DNA of 34,634 nucleotides, from the NCBI GenBank assembly GCA_025352005.1, contig JANXUE010000143.1, positions 1 to 34,634 on the forward strand, given 5' to 3'. The stretch's first letter is position 1. Every line of letters begins with the position of its first letter. Below the pieces are notes generated by a model that saw only the letters and a list, made by a program, of their open reading frames with translations, had not been told where the DNA came from and did not search any database. A program made the position numbers and the translations under genes. The stretch is from Frankiales bacterium. Its GTDB lineage: Bacteria; Actinomycetota; Actinomycetes; Mycobacteriales; SCTD01. Below, piece after piece: positions 17,250 through 24,145 of the stretch.

Positions 17250-17336
17250 GGCCGAGGCAGCTGGGCTGACTGCGATGAGTCCCCTGGCTTTGCGTCCCCG
17301 CCTCACGACGGGTTTGCCTTTGCTTGGCGTTGCGGC
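17250..17336 (-). promoter_or_regulatory. Cyclic-di-GMP-I (GEMM-I) riboswitch aptamer in the major pilin leader
   Basis: On the minus strand the leader carries the GEMM-I core in order: AAAGGCAAACC (17321-17311), a 6-bp hairpin CCCGTC/GGCGGG with the GNRA loop GTGA, then GGGACGCAAAGCC (17299-17287). These are the invariant flanks of the class I c-di-GMP aptamer, including the tetraloop that docks into the second helix. The 3' half has a GACT/AGTC hairpin and AGTCAGCCCAGCTGCC, matching the receptor and 3' strand. GCCG (17335-17332) can pair with CGGC (17254-17251) to close the aptamer. It lies about 80 bases upstream of the pilin ATG. Confidence 0.88.
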
Positions 17337-17351
17337 TCTATGACAATAGAT

Positions 17352-17379
17352 ACTTCGGCTAGATCAGGTAGACCCTTTA
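17352..17379 (-). promoter_or_regulatory. WhiG/sigma28-like promoter of the major pilin gene
   Basis: TAAAG (from 17379), 15 bases, then GCCGAAGT (17359-17352). This is the best match in the window to the sigma28/WhiG pattern TAAA-N15/16-GCCGATAA. The predicted start near 17345 is about 10 bases ahead of the riboswitch aptamer, exactly where a riboswitch leader should begin. Confidence 0.7.
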
Positions 17380-17423
17380 GCGCTCCAAACAGGATTCTCG
17401 AAAGAACTGATCGACAACGCAGA

Positions 17424-17453
17424 ACGGCCCCGCCGAATGTTCGGCGGGGCCGT
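17424..17453 (-). terminator. Strong hairpin terminator after pilC
   Basis: ACGGCCCCGCCGAA and its exact reverse complement form a 14-bp stem with a 2-base spacer (in practice about 12 bp with a 6-base loop). It begins 32 bases past the pilC stop and is followed by a moderately T-rich stretch. It separates pilT-pilC transcription from the major pilin promoter. Confidence 0.85.
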
Positions 17454-17484
17454 GGTTGTGCTGACTGAAGCGACGTACAACGAA

Positions 17485-18711
17485 CTACTTGATGAGGTCG
17501 AAGATCTTGAAGATGGGCATGTACAGTGCCACGATCATCGACCCGACGATGCCACCCAGGAACGCGATCATGAGCGGCTCTATGAGCGCGGTCAGCGACT
17601 CCGTAGTCGACTCGACCTCCTGGTCGTAGAACTGGGCGATCTTGTGGAGCATCGTGTCGAGTGCTCCGGTTTCCTCTCCTACCGCCATCATCTGCACCAC
17701 CATGGGTGGGAAGACGGGATGCTCGGTCAGGGGTCGTGTCAACGACTCACCCGTGCGCACGCTCTCCTGCACGGCTCGGGTGGCCCGCTCGAGGACGACG
17801 TTGCCGGTCGTCTCGGCCACGATGTCGAGGCTTTGCAGGATGGGCACACCGGACTGCATCATCGTGCCCAGGTTGCGGGCGAAGCGGGTCAGCGCGATCT
17901 TGCGGAAAAGCTCGCCGAAAACGGGGAGCTTGAGCTTGAGCGGGTCGACGATGTTGCGCACCTGCTCGGTGCGCTTGATCTTCGCCCAGACGGTCCGGCC
18001 GATGATGACCAGGATGATGAGGGGGATGATTCCGACCTTCAGACCCGTGGACAGGCTCACCAGGATCTGCGTCGGGAGCGGCAGCTTGCCACCAAGGGTC
18101 TTGAACAGCCCCACGAAGGTCGGCACGATGAACAGGAGCATCCCGATCACGGCCAGGACCGCGATGCAGAGAACGACGACCGGATAGGTCATCGCAGACT
18201 TCACCTTGCCGCGGAGCTTGACCTCAGCCTCGTAGTTATTGGCGATCTGCAGCATCACTGAGTCGAGGAAACCGCCGACCTCGCCGGCCTTGCACATGTT
18301 GACCATGAGCGGCGGGAACGCGTCGGGGTGCTTGGCCATGGCTGAAGACAGGCTGTTGCCGGTCTCGATGTCGTTGCGCACCTCACCCAGGACACGGGCC
18401 AGCTCCTTGTTCTCCGTCTGGTCGACGAGGATGTTGAGCGCGCGAAGCAGCGACAGACCAGCGTTGACCATTGTGGCGAACTGGCGCGAGAAGATCGCGA
18501 GGTCCTTGAGCCCGACCTTCTTCGGACCCCCGAAGCCGGGGATCTTCAGCTCCTTGCTCATACCGGCGTTGGTCTGGTTGATGCTGATCGGCGCGTAGCC
18601 CATCGACTTCAGCTTCGTGGCGACCTGACTCGGGGACTCAGCGTCGAGCGTTCCCGTCTTCACCGAGCCGCTCTTGTCGCGGACCTTGTACTCGTACGTC
18701 AGAGATGCCAT
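17485..18711 (-). CDS. pilC: Type IV pilus platform protein PilC
   Basis: This 408-residue inner-membrane protein is the rotary platform on which PilB and PilT act. The N-terminal YEYKVRDKSGSVKTGTLDAES segment is typical. Two T2SSF domains follow (about 70-195 and 275-395), with RQFATMVNAGLSLLRAL and the repeat RNLGTMMQSGVPILQSLDI, each with a GEETG/GEVGG motif. Membrane segments lie at about 172-195, 220-242 and 378-400. The ATG is 12 bases after the pilT stop. Length and motifs are standard. Confidence 0.95.
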   Translation of the reverse strand: MASLTYEYKVRDKSGSVKTGTLDAESPSQVATKLKSMGYAPISINQTNAGMSKELKIPGFGGPKKVGLKDLAIFSRQFATMVNAGLSLLRALNILVDQTENKELARVLGEVRNDIETGNSLSSAMAKHPDAFPPLMVNMCKAGEVGGFLDSVMLQIANNYEAEVKLRGKVKSAMTYPVVVLCIAVLAVIGMLLFIVPTFVGLFKTLGGKLPLPTQILVSLSTGLKVGIIPLIILVIIGRTVWAKIKRTEQVRNIVDPLKLKLPVFGELFRKIALTRFARNLGTMMQSGVPILQSLDIVAETTGNVVLERATRAVQESVRTGESLTRPLTEHPVFPPMVVQMMAVGEETGALDTMLHKIAQFYDQEVESTTESLTALIEPLMIAFLGGIVGSMIVALYMPIFKIFDLIK

Positions 18712-18723
18712 CGCCCTGTCCCC

Positions 18724-20262
18724 TTATGCCCGGCCGCTGAGGCGCTGGAAGTCCTCGACGTGGTGGCACTTCTCGAGCGCCGCGTCGTAGGTAATCTTGC
18801 CCTTCTTGACCAGCTCTGCGAGGTGCTGGTCCATCGTCGCCATGCCGTGCTTCGCCCCAGCCTGCATGGCCGAGTAGATCTGGTGGGTCTTGCCTTCACG
18901 GATGAGGTTGCGGATCGCCGGAGTGGCAACCAGGATCTCCGTCGCCACCACGCGCCCCTTGCCGTCCACCGTGCGGACGAGCTGCTGGCAGACAACGCCC
19001 TGCAACGCCCCGGCGAGCTGGACGCGGACCTGCTGCTGCTGGTGCGGCGGGAAGACGTCGATGACGCGGTCGATCGTCTGGGCGGCATCCTGCGTGTGCA
19101 GGGTCGCCATGACCAGGTGGCCGGTCTCGGCGGCCGTGAGGGCGACCTCGATCGTCTCGAGGTCCCGCATCTCACCGACCAGGATGATGTCGGGGTCCTG
19201 GCGCAGGACGTGCTTGAGGGCGGCCTTGAAGGACCAGGTGTCCTCCCCGACCTCCCGCTGGTTGACCAGGCACTTCTTGTGCCGGTGCAGGAACTCGATC
19301 GGATCCTCGACCGTCATGATGTGGTCCTGACGCTGACGGTTGGCCAGGTCGACGACAGCGGCGAGGGTCGTGGACTTGCCGGAGCCGGTGGGGCCGGTGA
19401 CCAGCACGAAGCCGCGCGGCAGCATGGCGAAGTTGGCGACGGCCGGCGGGACGCCGAGGTCCTCGAGGGCCCTGATCTCAAAGGGGATCAGGCGGAAGGC
19501 GGCGCCGAGCGCGTCGCGCTGTTTGTAGATGTTGACGCGGAAGCGGGCCCGACCGGGGACGCTGTAGGCGAAGTCGAGCTCGAGGTTCTCCTCGAACTTC
19601 TCGCGCTGCTTTTGGGACAGCACTGCGTAGACCAGCTTGGTCATCACCTGGGGCGTGAGGACTGCGCGCCCCTCGACGGGGACCAGGTGGCCGTTCTCCC
19701 GCACCGTCGGGGGAGCGCCGACCGTGAGGTGCAGGTCGGAGCACTTGCGGTCCAGGACCTCGATGAGCAGCTCGGTGAGGAAGTTGCTGTCGTCGCTGGT
19801 GTCCTCGGCGCCGACGCGGACTGCGGGCGACTCAGCAGCCTGGGCCGAGGCCTGAGCCTTCACCAGGTCCGGGCTGGGCAGTGGCTGCGTGGGAATGGCG
19901 CTGACCACCGGTGCGGCGAGGCCAGGGGCCGGTGCGGCCAACGGTGTGGGAGCAGCCAGCGGAGCTGGTGAGACATGGGCAACCACCCTCGGGGCCGGGG
20001 CGGGAGGGGCCAACGGCGCAGCGAGAGCAGTGGGCGGGGCCGAAGGCGCCATGGCAGCAACAGGCTCTGCATACACGGGCACCGGAGGCGCGACGATCGG
20101 AGCGGCCGGGGGGCTGAAGGCCAATGTGGGCTGGGCCAGGTCCAGTGCGTCAGCTGCATGCAGCTGAGGAGCGGGCGTCCAGTTCGGGTCGAGCGGCGAC
20201 GGGGAGACCGCCGCGGAACCGAAGTACCCATCAGCTCCCGACGATCCCTGCTGCGTGTCCAC
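18724..20262 (-). CDS. pilT: Pilus retraction ATPase PilT with long Pro/Ala-rich N-terminus
   Basis: Residues 158-512 are a full PilT ATPase: the PAS-like N-domain (LIEVLDRKCSDLHLTVGAPP), Walker A GPTGSGKS at 290-297, the Asp box near 320, the Walker B segment DPDIILVGEMRD at 356-367, and the His box with ATLHTQDA. The PilT-specific AIRNLIREGKTHQI segment near 450 distinguishes it from PilB. The first 155 residues are a low-complexity Ala/Pro extension absent from ordinary PilT (about 345-370 residues). The GTG start is preceded by GGAGGAGG at 4 bases. PilT depolymerises the fibre, so twitching or DNA uptake is implied. It is followed by pilC. Confidence 0.95.
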   Translation of the reverse strand: MDTQQGSSGADGYFGSAAVSPSPLDPNWTPAPQLHAADALDLAQPTLAFSPPAAPIVAPPVPVYAEPVAAMAPSAPPTALAAPLAPPAPAPRVVAHVSPAPLAAPTPLAAPAPGLAAPVVSAIPTQPLPSPDLVKAQASAQAAESPAVRVGAEDTSDDSNFLTELLIEVLDRKCSDLHLTVGAPPTVRENGHLVPVEGRAVLTPQVMTKLVYAVLSQKQREKFEENLELDFAYSVPGRARFRVNIYKQRDALGAAFRLIPFEIRALEDLGVPPAVANFAMLPRGFVLVTGPTGSGKSTTLAAVVDLANRQRQDHIMTVEDPIEFLHRHKKCLVNQREVGEDTWSFKAALKHVLRQDPDIILVGEMRDLETIEVALTAAETGHLVMATLHTQDAAQTIDRVIDVFPPHQQQQVRVQLAGALQGVVCQQLVRTVDGKGRVVATEILVATPAIRNLIREGKTHQIYSAMQAGAKHGMATMDQHLAELVKKGKITYDAALEKCHHVEDFQRLSGRA

Positions 20263-20300
20263 GTGCCCTCCTCCGTTGCCCGAGAACTCGGTTCACGCCT

Positions 20301-20328
20301 GCATCGACCGGACGGCCGCCTGCCTTGA
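20301..20328 (-). promoter_or_regulatory. Weaker WhiG/sigma28-like promoter of pilT-pilC
   Basis: TCAAG (from 20328), 15 bases, then GTCGATGC (20308-20301). Spacing equals the other five copies, but the second base of the -10 differs. It sits in the 84-base gap between pilB and pilT, and the predicted leader is about 32 bases. Confidence 0.4.
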
Positions 20329-20346
20329 GCCGATCGGCCCAGACCG

Positions 20347-22014
20347 TTACACCACGACGCGGAAGATCTCCTCAACCGACGTGATCCCGGCCAGAACCTT
20401 GAGCATCCCGTCGTGGCGAAGCGTGATCATCCCCTGCTCGACGGCGTGCCGACCGATGACCATGGAGGACGCCCGCTCGACCGTCATCCGCTCGATCTCC
20501 TCGTCGACGGCCATGACCTCGTGCAGGGCAAGACGACCCTTGTAACCCGTCTTGGAGCAGGCGGAGCAGCCAATGGGGCGGTAGATGGTGGGCAGCGGCA
20601 TCCCGTCCTGCCAGGGAAAGCGGCCCGCGATGAGGGCTTCCGGCGTCGGGACGTAGGCCTCCTTGCACTTGGCGCAGAGCTTGCGCGCGAGGCGCTGGGC
20701 GAGCACGCAGTCCAGGGCAGAACCGACGAGGAAGGGCTCGATGCCCATCTCGGTCAGCCGCACGATCGCGGACGGGGCGTCGTTCGTGTGCAGGGTCGTC
20801 AACACCAGGTGACCGGTGAGGGAGGCCTCGACGGCGATGTGCGCCGTCTCCTTGTCGCGGATCTCGCCGAGCAGCACGATGTCGGGGTCGGACCGCAGGA
20901 TCGAGCGCAGCGCCGCGGCGAAGGTGAGGCCGGCCTTGACGTTGGTCTGCACCTGGTTGATGCCCGGGAGCCGGTACTCCACGGGGTCCTCGACGGTGAT
21001 GACATTGACCTCGGGCCTGCTGACGATGTTGAGGGTCGCGTACAGCGTCGTCGACTTTCCCGAGCCGGTCGGGCCGGTCACCAGAATCATCCCGTAGGGC
21101 TTCACGAAGCTCTTGGAGTAGACCTCGTAGTTGGAGTCGGAGAAGCCCAGGTCGGACAACTTGAGCATGGCCGTGGAGTTGTCCAGGACACGCATGACGA
21201 TCTTCTCGCCCCATACGGTCGGCAGGGTCGCGACGCGAAGGTCGATCTTCTTGCCGTTGGCGTTGACCGACAGGCGGCCATCCTGCGGGATACGACGCTC
21301 CGCGATGTTGATGTCGGCCATGATCTTCAGGCGGGACGTCACGCCCGAGGTGATCGTCTTCGGGGAGCGCATCACCTCGTGCAACACACCGTCGATCCGG
21401 AACCGCACACGCAGATCGCGTTCGGCCGGCTCGATGTGGATATCGGAGGCACGGTCCTGGATGGCCTGCGTGATCAGCAGGTTGACGAACTTGACGATGG
21501 GGGCGTCTTCGACGACCTCTTTGACCTTGCTGAGGTCGTCGTCGTCGTCGTTCTTGGCGTCGAGCGCCAAGGTGAGGTCGTCCATCTCGGCGTCGCCGCG
21601 GTGGTATTTGTTGATTGCGGCCAGCACGTCAGGCTTGGTCGCGACGACCGGCTTGACCTCCATGCCGCTGATGGAGCGGATGTCGTCGAGGGCGAAGACG
21701 TTGGCCGGGTCGGCCATGGCCACCAACAGCTTGCCGTCGTCGTACCCGATGGGCAAGGCGGTGTGACGGCGGCAGACCGCATCGGAGATCCGGGAGACCG
21801 CGGAGCCGTCAACGCTGTAGTCGCTCAGGTCAACGAACTGCATGCCGATCTGGGTCGCGAGGGCTGCCACGAGCTGGGACTCCGTGAGGGTCCCCAGGTC
21901 GACAAGCACCCGGCCCAGGCTGCGTCCGAGCCGCTGCTGCTCCTCGACCGCGCCGCCGAGCTGCGCGTGGGTGACCAGACCGCCCTCGAGCAGGATGTCG
22001 CCCAACTGCTTCAC
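20347..22014 (-). CDS. pilB: Pilus extension ATPase PilB with MshEN-type c-di-GMP-binding motif
   Basis: The 555-residue motor powers pilin polymerisation. Residues 2-55 form two 24-residue MshEN-like repeats separated by 5 residues: LGDILLEGGLVTHAQL...Q26 and LGRVLVDLGTLTESQL...Q55, with the LG pairs 29 residues apart. This tandem arrangement binds c-di-GMP in MshE-type ATPases, although the leading Arg of each repeat is Gln3 and Ser32 here. The ATPase core has Walker A GPTGSGKST (314-322), Walker B DPDIVLLGEIRD (376-387) and zinc cysteines 447, 450, 483 and 486. The GTG start has GGGGGAG 6 bases upstream. An acidic linker (DDDDD, near 156) precedes the N2 domain. Confidence 0.95.
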   Translation of the reverse strand: MKQLGDILLEGGLVTHAQLGGAVEEQQRLGRSLGRVLVDLGTLTESQLVAALATQIGMQFVDLSDYSVDGSAVSRISDAVCRRHTALPIGYDDGKLLVAMADPANVFALDDIRSISGMEVKPVVATKPDVLAAINKYHRGDAEMDDLTLALDAKNDDDDDLSKVKEVVEDAPIVKFVNLLITQAIQDRASDIHIEPAERDLRVRFRIDGVLHEVMRSPKTITSGVTSRLKIMADINIAERRIPQDGRLSVNANGKKIDLRVATLPTVWGEKIVMRVLDNSTAMLKLSDLGFSDSNYEVYSKSFVKPYGMILVTGPTGSGKSTTLYATLNIVSRPEVNVITVEDPVEYRLPGINQVQTNVKAGLTFAAALRSILRSDPDIVLLGEIRDKETAHIAVEASLTGHLVLTTLHTNDAPSAIVRLTEMGIEPFLVGSALDCVLAQRLARKLCAKCKEAYVPTPEALIAGRFPWQDGMPLPTIYRPIGCSACSKTGYKGRLALHEVMAVDEEIERMTVERASSMVIGRHAVEQGMITLRHDGMLKVLAGITSVEEIFRVVV

Positions 22015-22046
22015 GCGTGCTCCCCCAGGGTCAGGCCGTCACTAGT

Positions 22047-22074
22047 CCTTCGGCCCGATCGGGTGATCCCTTGA
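22047..22074 (-). promoter_or_regulatory. WhiG/sigma28-like promoter of pilB
   Basis: TCAAG (from 22074), 15 bases, then GCCGAAGG (22054-22047). The predicted start near 22040 leaves a leader of about 26 bases containing the GGGGGAG ribosome binding site. Confidence 0.65.
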
Positions 22075-22104
22075 CCTCAGCGGGCAACCGGCCCCGCGGG
22101 ATTG

Positions 22105-22365
22105 TCAGTCTCGCTGGGCGAGGACGGACGCAATCTCCTCGAGGGCCTTCGCCTGTGGGGACCCCGGCACGAGCGACGCGGTCGAGCCGTCCCGAAAGCC
22201 CAGCTCCACGCGCGGTCCAGCGGGAGCGGGCGGAGCGGCCACCGGAGGAGGAACAGGCAACGGGGTGTAGACGGGTGAGGGCTCGACAACCCCTACCAGG
22301 GAGGGGATCGCGGAGACAGCAGGCCCGAGCGCATGCTTGCCCGCCCTGCGGCGGAAGGGCCACAT
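22105..22365 (-). CDS. Small protein of unknown function in the pilus locus
   Basis: The 86-residue product begins with the basic MWPFRRRAGKH, has a Pro/Ala-rich middle (about 28-50), and ends with a short ordered-looking segment VELGFRDGSTASLVPGSPQAKALEEIASVLAQ. Its ATG overlaps the GTPase stop by one base (TGATG), so it is translated with the GTPase. No family was recognised. Co-translation with a switch GTPase and its place directly before pilB suggest an adaptor between the two. Confidence 0.65.
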   Translation of the reverse strand: MWPFRRRAGKHALGPAVSAIPSLVGVVEPSPVYTPLPVPPPVAAPPAPAGPRVELGFRDGSTASLVPGSPQAKALEEIASVLAQRD

Positions 22366-22949
22366 CAGGCGCGGGCAGGCTCAGCGGCGTCGACCGAGTC
22401 CACGACCGAGTACAGCAGGGCCAACAGGACCGCCTTGACCGACTCACGGTCGGTCGCGTCGCACGGGACGATCGCGACCTCGTCGTCGAGGGAGAGCACG
22501 TCCCGGACGTGCTGCTCGTCGTCGGGCCCGATACCGGCGGAACGGTTGAGGGCCACGACGAACGGCACGCGGGCCATCTTGCGGAAGGCCTCGAGGATGC
22601 CGACAGCCTCGTCGAGGGAGTCCTGCCGGGAGCTGTCCACGAGCAGGATGTAACCGAGCATCCCCTCGCCGAGGATCTCCCACATGAAGTCGAAACGGTC
22701 CTGGCCGGGAGTGCCGAACAGGTACAGCACGAGGTCCCGGTCGATGGTGATGCGACCGAAGTCCATGGCCACTGTCGTCTCGGCCTTGCGGGACTTGGTG
22801 TGGTCGGTGACGTCCTTCTCGGTCGACAGGACCGTGATCTCGCTGATGGTGCGGATCAAGGTCGTCTTGCCCGCGGAGAACGGACCCGTCACGACGATCT
22901 TGACTGCGGTGCCGCCGTGCTTGCGACGTCCTGGGGAACGGGTGCTCAT
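22365..22949 (-). CDS. Small Ras-like GTPase, MglA/CvnD type, with altered G4 motif
   Basis: The 194-residue protein has P-loop GPFSAGKT (22-29), a switch I region with TTVAMDFG (58-65), and switch II FGTPGQDRF (78-86), where DxxG is replaced by GTPG as in conservon CvnD proteins. The G4 specificity motif NKxD reads NRSA (135-138), so the Asp that recognises guanine is missing. G5 is CDATD (163-167). Such proteins act with roadblock partners as polarity or signalling switches; in Myxococcus, MglA with MglB sets T4P polarity. Here roadblock and DUF4388 genes lie just upstream. Nucleotide specificity is uncertain. Confidence 0.85.
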   Translation of the reverse strand: MSTRSPGRRKHGGTAVKIVVTGPFSAGKTTLIRTISEITVLSTEKDVTDHTKSRKAETTVAMDFGRITIDRDLVLYLFGTPGQDRFDFMWEILGEGMLGYILLVDSSRQDSLDEAVGILEAFRKMARVPFVVALNRSAGIGPDDEQHVRDVLSLDDEVAIVPCDATDRESVKAVLLALLYSVVDSVDAAEPARA

Positions 22950-22951
22950 GG

Positions 22952-24118
22952 CTACAACCCCCTCACACCGGCGATGAGCCTCAACAGCAGGCTCTTGTTC
23001 ACAGACGGATCACGATCGATGTACGACGACGGCGCGGGGTCGGGCTGCAGTTGCGGCGCCAGGGCATGCGCCCCCTGTACGGCGCCGACGCCGGCGGACG
23101 GAGCGCTCGGGCTGTGGGCGGACACGCTGGCAGCGACGGCCGAGCTGCGCATCCCCCCGGACAAGGCGCCGAGGCGGGCCAGGGCCGGCAACGCCTGTTC
23201 GGCGTGGTCGGGCTGGCGCGGCGGTGTGAAGGGCTCGGGTCGCTCAGGGATGACCGGTGGTCGTGCCATCGCGGCCGCAGGGGACACGGGGGCGACGGGG
23301 GCGACGGGGGCGACGGGCACGTCGACGACCGGTGCGACGCCACCCTCGAGGGCAGCGAGCAGCTCCTGGCGTTGGGCCAGGGGGCTGGGCCCCTCGGGCC
23401 GCTCCCCCACGACGACCAGGCCGCGGTCGGCGAGGCCGGCCAGGGTCGACACCACGACGTACTCGCCGGTGCCGGTGAGGGTGACGAGCTGCGCGACGGT
23501 ACGTGCGCCGTCAACGAGGGCGAGCAGCGACCACTCCTCGCGGGACAGGACCGGGTCGGTCCCCGGCACCGGCTGCAGCGAGACGACCGCAGCTCCTGTC
23601 GCGACCTTCTCGGTGAGAGTCGCCCAGGTGTCGAGCCGACGGCGGCCCTCAGCCACCACGTCCTCGACGGGCAGCGAGGCCCCGAGGTCGTCCGGATCGG
23701 CCTCGTCGACAACAAAGGCGAAGTCACCGTTCGGCCAGCGAAGCAGCTCGAAGACCGCATCGGTGGCCTGCTCCGCGGCGTAGCCGGCGAGCACCTCGGC
23801 GTCGAGCCGGCCGGTGTCGGCGAAGGTCTTGGCCAGACCGGAACCAGGAGCCTCGAGGACCTTCTCGACGGCGTCGGCGAGGGTCTCGTCGTCGACGAGG
23901 CCCGCTCCGACGAGGCGGCGGCCCAGAGCCTGGCAGCTCACGTCGCCGCGGCCACCGGTCACGGCGCCGTCGCGCAAGTGCACGACCCCGTGCAGCGCGT
24001 CGCCGTCGCCGTTACTGGCAGCACGGCGCAGGTGCAGCGTCCCCGTCTTCTTCGTATAGCTCAAGAGCTGGAAGATGTCCGGGAGGCTGAACGCGTCAAG
24101 CGTTCCCTCGAGTCTCAC
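22952..24118 (-). CDS. DUF4388 (PATAN-like) regulatory protein
   Basis: The 388-residue protein starts with MRLEGTLDAFSLPDIFQLLSYTKKTGTLHL, the DUF4388 signature, and keeps the domain to about residue 150. A helical winged-helix-like segment follows (EEWSLLALVDGARTVAQLV). Then comes an Ala/Pro/Val-rich linker including VAPVAPVAPVSP and a short C-terminus. DUF4388 proteins often lie beside Mgl-type GTPases and roadblock proteins and are thought to be protein-interaction modules. The GTG start gives the family N-terminus. It is 2 bases before the GTPase start and follows the roadblock gene. Confidence 0.82.
   Translation of the reverse strand: MRLEGTLDAFSLPDIFQLLSYTKKTGTLHLRRAASNGDGDALHGVVHLRDGAVTGGRGDVSCQALGRRLVGAGLVDDETLADAVEKVLEAPGSGLAKTFADTGRLDAEVLAGYAAEQATDAVFELLRWPNGDFAFVVDEADPDDLGASLPVEDVVAEGRRRLDTWATLTEKVATGAAVVSLQPVPGTDPVLSREEWSLLALVDGARTVAQLVTLTGTGEYVVVSTLAGLADRGLVVVGERPEGPSPLAQRQELLAALEGGVAPVVDVPVAPVAPVAPVSPAAAMARPPVIPERPEPFTPPRQPDHAEQALPALARLGALSGGMRSSAVAASVSAHSPSAPSAGVGAVQGAHALAPQLQPDPAPSSYIDRDPSVNKSLLLRLIAGVRGL
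23288..23314. repeat. Three 9-bp tandem repeats in the DUF4388 linker
   Basis: Three perfect copies of GGGGGCGAC encode the VAP repeats of the linker. This is simple-sequence expansion within a coding region. Confidence 0.9.
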
Positions 24119-24145
24119 GACTGTCCCGTCAGGTCAGTGGGTCGG

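Noticed and set aside
20413-22074. 553-codon plus-strand open frame over pilB
   Set aside because: Antisense shadow; the composition is biased to Arg, Gly and Asp, and pilB on the minus strand carries all ATPase motifs.
22017-23783. 588-codon plus-strand open frame over the GTPase and DUF4388 genes
   Set aside because: It spans several real minus-strand genes and has low-complexity sequence without motifs.
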